From Psychrobacter submarinus (GTDB taxonomy: Bacteria > Pseudomonadota > Gammaproteobacteria > Pseudomonadales > Moraxellaceae): a DNA stretch of 64,000 nt. The translations under genes were made by a program, and so were the position numbers. A model generated the notes under the pieces. The model worked only from the letters and a program-made list of their open reading frames with translations. It made no database searches and had not been told where the DNA came from. This document shows positions 17,649 to 25,799 of this stretch, one piece after another (positions within the stretch are counted from its first letter, which is position 1; each line of letters starts with the position of its first letter). The stretch is taken from assembly GCF_904846685.1 (NCBI RefSeq), contig NZ_CAJHBQ010000001.1, forward strand, positions 744,001 through 808,000. Reading direction: 5' to 3'.

Positions 17649-19358
17649 ATGATGTCGATGTTGGATGTTTATTCTAGTAAATTGACGATGAGCCTTACTC
17701 TTGGGTTGTCATTGAGTTTGGTTGGCTGTCAAAGCTTACCGCAGCAGCCGCACTTAGCACAGAGCAAAGAGCTCTCTGAGCGGGTTAATGCTATGTATAC
17801 TAATAAGACAAAGGCTCAAGATGAGCCAATCACTCCAGATTCACGTTTGGACTCAGGTATAGAAGATAGCAACGTCAATACCGAAACTGATGATACCGCC
17901 AATGCCAATAATGATACTGACTTAGTCGCGACCATTAGTGAGCAAAATAAAATCCATCCTGATTTATCAGGGTATCATCCAATTGTCACAGGCGCCAATG
18001 CGTTTGCCTCTCGTAGCATATTGACCGATATGGCGACGCGCAACATCGACGCGCAATATTATATCTGGCATGATGATCAGGCCGGTCAACTGCTGCTAAA
18101 AGACTTATGGGAAGCGGCTGAGCGCGGCGTTATCGTGCGCTTATTAATAGACGACTTTAATAGCAGCGCTGCGCTTGATCAGCAGTTATTACGTTTTTCA
18201 AGCCACCCTAATACAGCGGTCAGAATTGTTAACCCTTTGATGCACCGTAAGTTTCAAGCGCTCAACTTCGTCACTGGTCTGCCTCGTATCAACCGGCGCA
18301 TGCATAATAAAAGCATGACTTTTGATAAGCAAATCACTATCATCGGTGGCCGCAATATTGGTAACGAATACTTAAGTAATGATCAAAACAGCCAATTTGC
18401 TGATTTAGATGTGCTGCTTATTGGTAAAGTAGTCGCAGATATTGATAATAGCTTTGGCAGTTACTGGTCCGCGCCTATCTCTTACGATATCGAGACGTTA
18501 GTAACTTTAGATGAAGATGGGCCGACGGACTTTATCGAGGGACTCGATCAGCTCGGTACCAATGAGAAAAGTGATAACCAAAGCAGCTTATCGGTATATA
18601 AGTCAGCGATTGCGGACTCTTCTATCGATACTGATTTATTAAATAAGCACATTCCTTTTCGCTGGACGGATATGCAGTTTTTGAGTGACGATGTCGGTAA
18701 GCTGACCAAGTCTGTCCCTGCCGATACTAATCTAGTGCAGCAGCTACGTACCTTGCTTGGGCGCCCTGATAAAGAGCTGACGATCATCTCTTCTTACTTT
18801 GTTCCCACCAAAGATGGTGTCGATACGTTAGTAGAGCTGGCCGACTCTGGCATTAATATTAAGATACTGACCAACTCTTTTGATGCCACCGATGTCACCG
18901 CTGTACATTCTGGCTATAGTCAATGGCGACCTAAGCTACTCAAATCAGGTATCAAGATATATGAGCTAAAATCTACTGCTAGTGAAGAGGATCGCGAAAA
19001 CAAGCTGTGGAAAGCGCGCAGTCAGTCCTCAACTAGCTTGCATGCTAAGACCTTTGCTATTGATGATCATCAAGTCTTCATTGGTTCCTATAACGTCGAT
19101 CCCCGCTCAGCGAATATTAACACAGAGATGGGCGTTATCATCAATGACGATGAGCTGGCGCGGCAGCTGCATGAAGCGCTCAGTGACGACTTATTAAGCC
19201 AAGCTTATGAAGTCAAATTAACCGATGACAATCATTTGCAGTGGCACACTATGGAAAATGGTGAGAAAAAGGTCTATGAAGCTGAGCCGCGAGTGGACTT
19301 ATCCGATCATATTTGGCTAACTATTATGTCGTGGTTACCTATCGATTGGCTGCTATAA
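17649..19358 (+). CDS. clsC: Cardiolipin synthase C-like phospholipase D family lipoprotein
   Basis: PLD-superfamily protein of 569 residues, longer than E. coli ClsC (473). The N-terminal signal ends in a lipobox (SLVGCQS), followed by an acidic Asn/Asp-rich linker to about residue 95. Two HKD motifs are intact: HNKSMTFD from residue 219 with IIGGRNIGNEY, and HAKTFAID from residue 465 with FIGSYNVDPRS. The GGRN and GSxNxDPRS context is that of ClsC/YmdC, which makes cardiolipin from phosphatidylglycerol and phosphatidylethanolamine. GAGG precedes the ATG. No ymdB partner is adjacent. Confidence 0.85.
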   Translation: MMSMLDVYSSKLTMSLTLGLSLSLVGCQSLPQQPHLAQSKELSERVNAMYTNKTKAQDEPITPDSRLDSGIEDSNVNTETDDTANANNDTDLVATISEQNKIHPDLSGYHPIVTGANAFASRSILTDMATRNIDAQYYIWHDDQAGQLLLKDLWEAAERGVIVRLLIDDFNSSAALDQQLLRFSSHPNTAVRIVNPLMHRKFQALNFVTGLPRINRRMHNKSMTFDKQITIIGGRNIGNEYLSNDQNSQFADLDVLLIGKVVADIDNSFGSYWSAPISYDIETLVTLDEDGPTDFIEGLDQLGTNEKSDNQSSLSVYKSAIADSSIDTDLLNKHIPFRWTDMQFLSDDVGKLTKSVPADTNLVQQLRTLLGRPDKELTIISSYFVPTKDGVDTLVELADSGINIKILTNSFDATDVTAVHSGYSQWRPKLLKSGIKIYELKSTASEEDRENKLWKARSQSSTSLHAKTFAIDDHQVFIGSYNVDPRSANINTEMGVIINDDELARQLHEALSDDLLSQAYEVKLTDDNHLQWHTMENGEKKVYEAEPRVDLSDHIWLTIMSWLPIDWLL

Positions 19359-19503
19359 ATAAGCTTTAATCTAAAATAATGTACAACACCCTTTTATCTA
19401 CCCTCTGTTTTATTTTCGCACAATTTTAACTTTTTATTTATCGTCAACGGCCATTGTGATGACCGTTGTAATGCTTTGCTTGTATATGGGAAAATAATCG
19501 ACC

Positions 19504-20805
19504 ATGCCTTCTCGTCCTCAATATGCGCTCATGTCTGGTAAAGATAAAAACATGGTGATTTTTGTCTGCTTGACGAGTGCTATCACTTTTTTTGACTTTT
19601 TGATCTACTTGTATATGGCAGATTATATCTCTTCTGCTTTTTTCCCAGCCAATATCGATTCTGGCATGACTCGCCTACAAGGGCTTGGGTTATTTGCTGT
19701 CGGTTATTTGGCTCGTCCGCTTGGCGGCATTTTGTTTGGTCGCTATGGCGATATGAAGGGACGTAAGCCCTTATTGCTTATAAGTATGCTTGCAACCGCG
19801 CTTTGTATGGTAGGTATAGCAATACTACCGACTTATGCTCAGTGGGGCGTAATAGCCCCGAGCTTATTTATTATTTTGCGCCTAATACAGGGAATGGCGT
19901 TTGGCGTTTATGTACCTTTGGCTTGGATTTATATTGCTGAGCAAGTCCCGCGTCAGTATCTGTCAGTGGCCTGTAGCTATGTGACAGCAAGCTTTTTTGT
20001 GGGCGTGTTATTTTCTAACGCTTTTTTTGTCTGGCTAAACAGCTCGATGACGCCTGTTCAGCTCTTGGATTATGGCTGGCGTGTACCCTTTGCTGTCGCT
20101 GCTCTGCTAAGCTTCTTGCCTTTACTGGCATGGCGCTTCATTAACGAATCACCGTTTTTTATTGAAATGCAAACCCGAAAACCTTTACGAGGCGTTAGGC
20201 AGCCGCTCACTTTATTATTTAAGTACTGCAAGCATTCTATCTTTTTGGGCCTCTTACTCAGCCTCATGATTGCTAGCATCACGACGGTAGTGGCTTTACT
20301 ACTGCCAAGCCTGATCGAGTTAAGCTTTAGTTTAGATAATGATCTGTTTGTTTTTTCGCATAGTTTGGGCATTGTCTTTATGATTTTTGGCTGTGTCTTT
20401 TATGGCATTGTGTCCAACCACGAAAACTTTGGTAAAATTTTGGTTTTCGGATCAATTTTATTAATCGGCCAGATATTTGCCTTTTATTATCACCTGCAAA
20501 CTGGCGGCGATTACATCTTGATTATGTACGCTCTACTTGGGTTTTTTGCTGGCATTGTAGGCATGATACCGGCTATTCTTGTACAGTTATTTCCGACTAA
20601 TGTACGCCTGACGGGTCTCGCTTTGTCTTATAATGTGATGTATGCGATCGTGGGCGGCCTGCTGCCTTTTGCACTCGGTTATGCCACCTTTTATATCAGC
20701 ATCTCGCCTGCTCTGTACATCGCTTTTATCGGTGCGATGAGTATTATGGTTGGTTTATATTTTTATCATCTACCAGAATCGAAACAACTGAACCGAGTGA
20801 TTTAA
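19504..20805 (+). CDS. MFS transporter, metabolite:H+ symporter (MHS) type
   Basis: A 433-residue inner-membrane protein with about 12 hydrophobic segments. The loop 2-3 signature GRYGDMKGRKPLLL and the first-segment ITFFDFLIYLYMADYIS are the MHS subfamily pattern (proline/betaine, citrate and dicarboxylate symporters). GYLARPLGGILFG, LRLIQGMAFG and the C-terminal half without a long coiled coil agree. Substrate cannot be inferred. It is alone in its transcription unit, 145 bp after clsC on the same strand. Confidence 0.85.
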   Translation: MPSRPQYALMSGKDKNMVIFVCLTSAITFFDFLIYLYMADYISSAFFPANIDSGMTRLQGLGLFAVGYLARPLGGILFGRYGDMKGRKPLLLISMLATALCMVGIAILPTYAQWGVIAPSLFIILRLIQGMAFGVYVPLAWIYIAEQVPRQYLSVACSYVTASFFVGVLFSNAFFVWLNSSMTPVQLLDYGWRVPFAVAALLSFLPLLAWRFINESPFFIEMQTRKPLRGVRQPLTLLFKYCKHSIFLGLLLSLMIASITTVVALLLPSLIELSFSLDNDLFVFSHSLGIVFMIFGCVFYGIVSNHENFGKILVFGSILLIGQIFAFYYHLQTGGDYILIMYALLGFFAGIVGMIPAILVQLFPTNVRLTGLALSYNVMYAIVGGLLPFALGYATFYISISPALYIAFIGAMSIMVGLYFYHLPESKQLNRVI

Positions 20806-21045
20806 TAGCGCTATATACTTTGGCTGTGAATGTTACCGATGATGTCAACGCTACCATAGATTCGATTTGAAATAAATAGAGTGCTATGACGCAGGCCTCA
20901 ATGCTTGATTAAAATAACCGTATCAAAATGAGTGCTGCGCCGGATAATATGCCCGACAACCTACTATATACCTAGTTAAAATCATACACATCGCTGCAAT
21001 GCTTTAAAATGCTTCAAAAATGCTTTAAAAAAGAGTTCTATAGTT

Positions 21046-22017
21046 ATGATAGATATGACCAATAAACGCTTATCCGTTGCCCCTATGATTGACTGGACAA
21101 CGACTGATTATCGTTATTTTGCGCGCCTGTTTAATCCGCACGTTTATCTGTATACCGAGATGATCAGCACAGGAGCGCTCATATACGGGAACCGCGCGCG
21201 GCACTTGCGTTTTGATGAGCGCGAACATCCTATTGTTCTGCAACTTGGCGGCGCTGATAATGCGGATATGACCCAATGCGCCGAATTTGCTCAGCAGCAT
21301 GGTTATGATGAAGTCAATATCAATGTGGGCTGTCCCTCTGATCGCGTGCAGCATAACAAGATAGGCGCTTGCCTGATGGCAGAGCCCGCTACGGTCGCAG
21401 ATTTAGTCAAGCATATGCAAGCAGCGGTCGATATCCCAGTGACAGTCAAGCATCGCATCGGTATCGACGACTTTGATAGTTATGAGTTTATGAAAGAATT
21501 CGTTGAAACTGTAGCAGCGGCAGGCTGTACTCGCTTTATCGTTCATGCGCGTACCGCTTGGCTACAAGGTCTGAGCCCCAAACAAAACCGCGAGATACCG
21601 CCACTGCGCTATGAGGATGTCTACCGGCTTAAGCAAGAGTTTACTGAGCTTGATATTGAGATTAATGGCGGTATCGAAAGCGTCGATGATATCGCAGAGC
21701 ACTTAAAGTACATCGATGGGGTGATGATCGGCCGCGCTTTTTATCAAAACCCTTATTTGCTCGCAGAAGCGAATAGCTTATGGGGCGAGCCTGCACCAAA
21801 ACGCTCTGATATCTTGGCTGAGATGTACCCTTACTTGCGTCAGCAGATCGAGCTTGGCGAAGCACTACCGACGATGGCGCGGCATTATTTGGGTCTGTTT
21901 CAAGGCTTAAGTGGCGCGCGCAGATGGCGACAGGCTTTGAGTGGTAAACCTAGCTTGACGATTGAGGATATTGAACGAGCTGCCACGGAAGTGCTCGCGC
22001 TAAATCCTGGAATTTAA
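21046..22017 (+). CDS. dusA: tRNA-dihydrouridine synthase A
   Basis: FMN enzyme reducing uridine 20/20a in the D-loop of tRNAs. It has 323 residues. The family starts RLSVAPMIDWTTTDYRYFAR; the DusA mark is YTEMISTGALIYG. The catalytic Cys is residue 96 in NVGCPSDRVQ, followed by GACLMA. The substrate-contact stretch VHARTAWLQGLSPKQNREIPPL splits DusA from DusB/C. INGGI and GVMIGRAFYQNP form the phosphate/FMN site. The ATG at 21046 is used; an ATG three codons later is possible. A short run of near-identical decamers (ATGCTTTAAA-like) lies just upstream. Confidence 0.95.
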   Translation: MIDMTNKRLSVAPMIDWTTTDYRYFARLFNPHVYLYTEMISTGALIYGNRARHLRFDEREHPIVLQLGGADNADMTQCAEFAQQHGYDEVNINVGCPSDRVQHNKIGACLMAEPATVADLVKHMQAAVDIPVTVKHRIGIDDFDSYEFMKEFVETVAAAGCTRFIVHARTAWLQGLSPKQNREIPPLRYEDVYRLKQEFTELDIEINGGIESVDDIAEHLKYIDGVMIGRAFYQNPYLLAEANSLWGEPAPKRSDILAEMYPYLRQQIELGEALPTMARHYLGLFQGLSGARRWRQALSGKPSLTIEDIERAATEVLALNPGI

Positions 22018-22113
22018 TTAGCGTTACGTACGCGTAAAAGCTTATCAGCTGATAAAAACTAACCTTAGCATTCGTTAAGCTAGAACCTAAATCAGTCATA
22101 AAAGCGCATCAAG

Positions 22114-22935
22114 CTAAGCAGCTTGTGCTAGATACTGCCACATCGCCAAGCCGTTATTAAAGATATGCAGCGCTATCGGCAAAAAAAGAGACCCTGACTT
22201 GTAGCGCGCATAACAAAATATTAAGGCGAGCACGACGATAGTGCTGATCTCATATAGCCCATACTGCAAGTGCATCACCGCAAACACTAAGCTGGTAATC
22301 AAACTTGCCATCAGTGCGCCGTGCGCTTCTGACTGTGCTAGACCGTCAGCTTTTGATAGCTCTGTTTTATCGAACTTTATGGCAAACTGCTCCTTGAGCG
22401 CAGACCAAATAACACCTCGAAACACGAGCTCTTCATAGATAGGCGCGATCACCACCATCGCAATGATTAACAGCCATACCGAGCTGACCGAATCATACAA
22501 AGGATCAACGAACAACGAAGGGGATTTATCCAACCAGTATGTCAGCGCTTGACTACCAATCATAAACAGTAATAGTAGCCCAAAGCTGCCGATAGCGACT
22601 TTTAGTGAGAACGACTTGAGCGCTAAATAATCACTAACTTGCGCGCCTTTTAAGCGAATAATAAGCGCTATTAAAATGCTCAAAAATACACCGCTAAAGA
22701 CAATCGAGCTACTAACGATGGTGCCATTGCCGCTAGCAAAATAAAACAAGTCAGCCGCTGTTTGGGATTTAGTAGAAGGTAGTAATAGCTTGCCGGCGAT
22801 ATAGATACCTAATAGCTGACTACCAAAAAAAGCAAACACCATTGCCACCAGCAGTGCTAACGCTTCCCATAAAGAAAATAGCGGCGTTTTTGCTGTTTGC
22901 GGTATAGCGTCTAGTGAGTTTGCAGATTTCGACAT
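22114..22935 (-). CDS. CPBP family intramembrane glutamic endopeptidase
   Basis: Polytopic membrane protein of 273 residues with the CAAX-protease/bacteriocin-processing (Abi) motifs. Motif 1 is YEELVFRGVIW near residue 165, motif 2 FAVMHLQYG and motif 3 LPIALHIFNN. These supply the two Glu and two His or Asn residues of the active site. About seven to eight hydrophobic segments are visible. Members process prenylated proteins or peptides in other organisms; the substrate here is unknown. The start ATG has only a weak ribosome site. Confidence 0.85.
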   Translation of the reverse strand: MSKSANSLDAIPQTAKTPLFSLWEALALLVAMVFAFFGSQLLGIYIAGKLLLPSTKSQTAADLFYFASGNGTIVSSSIVFSGVFLSILIALIIRLKGAQVSDYLALKSFSLKVAIGSFGLLLLFMIGSQALTYWLDKSPSLFVDPLYDSVSSVWLLIIAMVVIAPIYEELVFRGVIWSALKEQFAIKFDKTELSKADGLAQSEAHGALMASLITSLVFAVMHLQYGLYEISTIVVLALIFCYARYKSGSLFLPIALHIFNNGLAMWQYLAQAA

Positions 22936-23002
22936 AGATAAGAGCTCAAAAAATAATAAGCGACGCCATTTTATAAAACAGCTTAAGTATTAAGATATAC
23001 TG

Positions 23003-23896
23003 CTATTGAGGCAGCTGCTGCTCAATGATATCAAGCACCAATGCTGATACGGACTCTGGGTGCTCAAGCGGGAACATATGACCGCCAGCATGCGTCTGAA
23101 AGTCTATCCCTAAACGCGCTTTGACTTGTTGGGGGAATTTACGTTTCAAAAATATACTCTCCTCACCAATGATGAGCTGAGCAGGCGGCTTAGGTCCTTC
23201 ATTAGGAGTCAGCCAATACATGGATGGATTGGTTCGAAACACTGCCACCTCATTCTTTTTGGAGATCGCTAACGTTACTTTGCCATCAGCGCGCTCGTGT
23301 AAGCCGTGCTCGATATACCCCTGAAAGCTACGCTCGTCAAAGTTCTTAAAGAAGGTTTTATGACGCATTTGCTCATAAGCGTCATCACGGCTGTCCCAAA
23401 CATCGCGGCGATGTTTTGAGATACCGGAAGGTGACATTTTGTCCATCAAGCGGTGGTTCATCATCGGCACTTTATCTAGCGTCTTTGCCACATGCATCAA
23501 AAAACTACTCCGCCCATATATCAGTGGCGGATCCATCAGCACGGCTTGATTAAAGTGTTTAGGCGCTCGGTACAGCGCTTGCAACGTACACAGCGCGCCC
23601 AAAGAGTGGCCAACTGCCACGACTTGTGTGACGCCATGACGCTTGCACGACTCTGCCACACTATCGATGACCTGTTGGGTCAGACTGCGCCAATTATTGT
23701 CTACCGGATAGCCGCTTGTCTCTCCTAGCATAGGGATGTATTCAATCGTGAAAAACTCAGCAAGTCCGTCAAAAAAAGGCGCATAAACGGCGCTTGGCAT
23801 GCCATTAGCATGCGCGAAATGCAGCACTGGCTTTTGGGTTAGCTTTGATACGGGCAAGGAGGCAAATCTCTGCGCCTTGTGGTCATTCTCATTCAT
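23003..23896 (-). CDS. Alpha/beta hydrolase
   Basis: A 297-residue alpha/beta hydrolase, probably cytoplasmic because no signal peptide is seen. It begins its core with LHFAHANGMPSAVYAPFF. The nucleophile Ser is in VGHSLGALCT and the probable catalytic His in AGGHMFPLEHPE near the end. The HANGM start and LMDPPL strand occur in a group of uncharacterised proteobacterial esterase-like hydrolases. AGAGAG precedes the ATG. A MITE-like element begins 25 bp upstream of the start codon and could affect its promoter. Confidence 0.8.
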   Translation of the reverse strand: MNENDHKAQRFASLPVSKLTQKPVLHFAHANGMPSAVYAPFFDGLAEFFTIEYIPMLGETSGYPVDNNWRSLTQQVIDSVAESCKRHGVTQVVAVGHSLGALCTLQALYRAPKHFNQAVLMDPPLIYGRSSFLMHVAKTLDKVPMMNHRLMDKMSPSGISKHRRDVWDSRDDAYEQMRHKTFFKNFDERSFQGYIEHGLHERADGKVTLAISKKNEVAVFRTNPSMYWLTPNEGPKPPAQLIIGEESIFLKRKFPQQVKARLGIDFQTHAGGHMFPLEHPESVSALVLDIIEQQLPQ

Positions 23897-23920
23897 GTAA
23901 GCTCTCTATTATTTTGATTA

Positions 23921-24229
23921 TTAGGGCGTGTTGAACATTCGACCTTGGCACTGACAGAGACTATTTTTTAGGCGATTTGCAGATAAAAATGGTAAGTTTA
24001 GTCGTTCTAAGCGTCTATTTTTATCAATAAAGCGGCAAAAAATAGTCCTGTCCCTGTTGTTGTAGTGCGGGCTGATGCTAAAATCGCCCTAGTCGTTGCG
24101 ACTGTTTAAATAAAATCAGCTAGCCAATGCAATAAGCATTATCTGCAATTTTAACGACGACTAGAACACAGCTTTGATTAACTAGTAGCGATCAGCAGTG
24201 CGCATTTGTGAATGTTCAACACGCCCTAA
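23921..24229. mobile_element. MITE-like element with 20-bp terminal inverted repeats
   Basis: The left end TTAGGGCGTGTTGAACATTC (23921-23940) is matched exactly, inverted, at 24210-24229. The 309-bp interior has no gene of useful length. The outermost TTA/TAA may include a short target duplication. It looks like a miniature inverted-repeat transposable element mobilised in trans; the parent family is not identifiable from this copy alone. Confidence 0.75.
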
Positions 24230-24285
24230 AATATATTTATAGGATGGTGGATTACAACGACTAAAACCAAACTTAGTTATAGCAA

Positions 24286-24312
24286 AAGGCTGAGCTATTT
24301 ACTAGCTCAGCC
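24286..24312 (-). terminator. Terminator of sppA
   Basis: A 10-bp perfect stem GGCTGAGCTA/TAGCTCAGCC with a 5-nt loop, followed on the minus strand by TTTTG. It lies about 45 bp past the sppA stop. Confidence 0.75.
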
Positions 24313-24353
24313 CGGATACTGATAGAGTCAAAACTAAGTTAATATACAAATCC

Positions 24354-25415
24354 TTAGCGCATCTCAGCATTGCCTTCTTGCTGCCCTAATACATCAAGAT
24401 TAATACTTGAGCCGACCCCTGCGCCTAGTTTCACTGCAAAGCGATCCATAAATAACTGAAACGGGTCTACAGGACTGTAATTGACTACGTTATCAAGCTC
24501 AAGCTGCTTCTCTAAGCTTGTGATACCACCCTTTTTGTCTGCTAGCCCCAAAGCAATAGACTGCTCGCCGGTCCAAAACAGCCCTGAAAATAGTTTATTG
24601 GCTTCAGGGTCTTTGAGGCGATTGCCGCGACCTTCTTTTACTGCATTGATAAAGTGCTTATGAGTATTGGCTAACACCGATTCGACGTGCTGCTCTTCAT
24701 AATCTGTCAGCGGCCGCGATAAGCTTAAGATATCTTTGTATTCGCCAGCAGTAATAGTGCGATCTTCCACCCCTACTTTGTCCATTAGTCCTTCGATATT
24801 GTAGCTTGGCATAATGACGCCGATAGAGCCGACTAGACTTGAAGGATTCACATAGATCTCATCAGCTGCAGAAGCAATATAATAAGCGCCAGAAGCACCA
24901 ATATCACCGATGACGGCATAGAGCTTCTTATCAGGATACTCAGCGCGCAAATCTATCATCGTCTGCCAGATCTCATCTGATTGTACCGGCGAGCCGCCAG
25001 GAGAGTTAATATCTAAAGCCACGGCCTTCGAGTTGGGGTTTTCAAATGCGCGGGTCAAAGCTTCGTTCACATCATAAGCATTGGCAATATCGGCATTACT
25101 AATAACGCCTTGCAGCTCTACTACCGCCAAATGCGGTGAGCTGGTATCCATGCCTTCTAGCCCAGTAGGCGCTTTGGTGCTACAACCGCGGCTAAAAGTG
25201 AAGAATAATAATAAAATATAACCAAAGGTAAGCAGCTTAAAGAAGATACTCCAACGCCTTGAGCGGCGCTGCTCTTCAACACTAGCTAATAAGGTTTTTT
25301 CGATAAGACGCCATTCTTGTCCGCTGGGCTGATTGGCCGGTACTTGCTGCAGCGGTGCCGGCTGATTTGCCGAATTTTCAGGACGTTTATTAGGGTCTGG
25401 TGGCCAGTTGGGCAT
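24354..25415 (-). CDS. sppA: Signal peptide peptidase SppA, short (S49) form
   Basis: Membrane-anchored serine protease that degrades cleaved signal peptides. It has 353 residues from the ATG at 25415 (AGGAAG about 5 nt upstream); a 13-codon in-frame extension has no support. One transmembrane segment lies near residues 55-75, after a cytosolic Pro/Gln-rich tail. S49 landmarks are LDINSPGGSPVQSDEI, the nucleophile Ser176 in GDIGASGAYYIA, and the general-base Lys227 in ITAGEYKDIL. It is the half-length form, not the 67-kDa E. coli type. Confidence 0.92.
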   Translation of the reverse strand: MPNWPPDPNKRPENSANQPAPLQQVPANQPSGQEWRLIEKTLLASVEEQRRSRRWSIFFKLLTFGYILLLFFTFSRGCSTKAPTGLEGMDTSSPHLAVVELQGVISNADIANAYDVNEALTRAFENPNSKAVALDINSPGGSPVQSDEIWQTMIDLRAEYPDKKLYAVIGDIGASGAYYIASAADEIYVNPSSLVGSIGVIMPSYNIEGLMDKVGVEDRTITAGEYKDILSLSRPLTDYEEQHVESVLANTHKHFINAVKEGRGNRLKDPEANKLFSGLFWTGEQSIALGLADKKGGITSLEKQLELDNVVNYSPVDPFQLFMDRFAVKLGAGVGSSINLDVLGQQEGNAEMR

Positions 25416-25799
25416 ATAACTTCCTAGGTGAGATTGATCAAGAGCAAAATACAACTATAGTCAGTTCAAAATAAAGTCGATACGCTCAATATTAACGTGC
25501 AACTGGTATTAATTTTCCTTGCGTGCTGTGTCGTTGCAGCCAGAGGCTGCGCAAAATTATCCTAGATGCACTGCATCGATTTTAAAGTGATTTAACTATA
25601 TCGTCTATAAAAGCGCGTCGAATTATAACTGATTGAGGGTTTGCTAAGTATGGTGACATTGTCACTGAGGTTCAATAGTAGAATGTGACCTTATTGCAGC
25701 GTTTTGCAGCGATACTGTTATAGTCTGCCTAATGGTTTCGCTATTCACTGCCTACTGACTAACTATTCACTAGCTCTTGACTATAGTCATTCATGAGCC
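25416..25799. other. Intergenic region between comEC and sppA with a decayed repeat copy
   Basis: No gene is seen in these 384 bp. Positions 25501-25563 resemble the 77-bp repeat at 11559-11635 in reverse orientation (shared AACTGGTAT, ATTTTCCT and GCGTGCTGTG). The second terminal repeat is lost. Confidence 0.5.

Noticed and set aside
24230..24285. Second transposable element or gene between the MITE and sppA
   Set aside because: Only a short AT-rich spacer and the sppA terminator are present.
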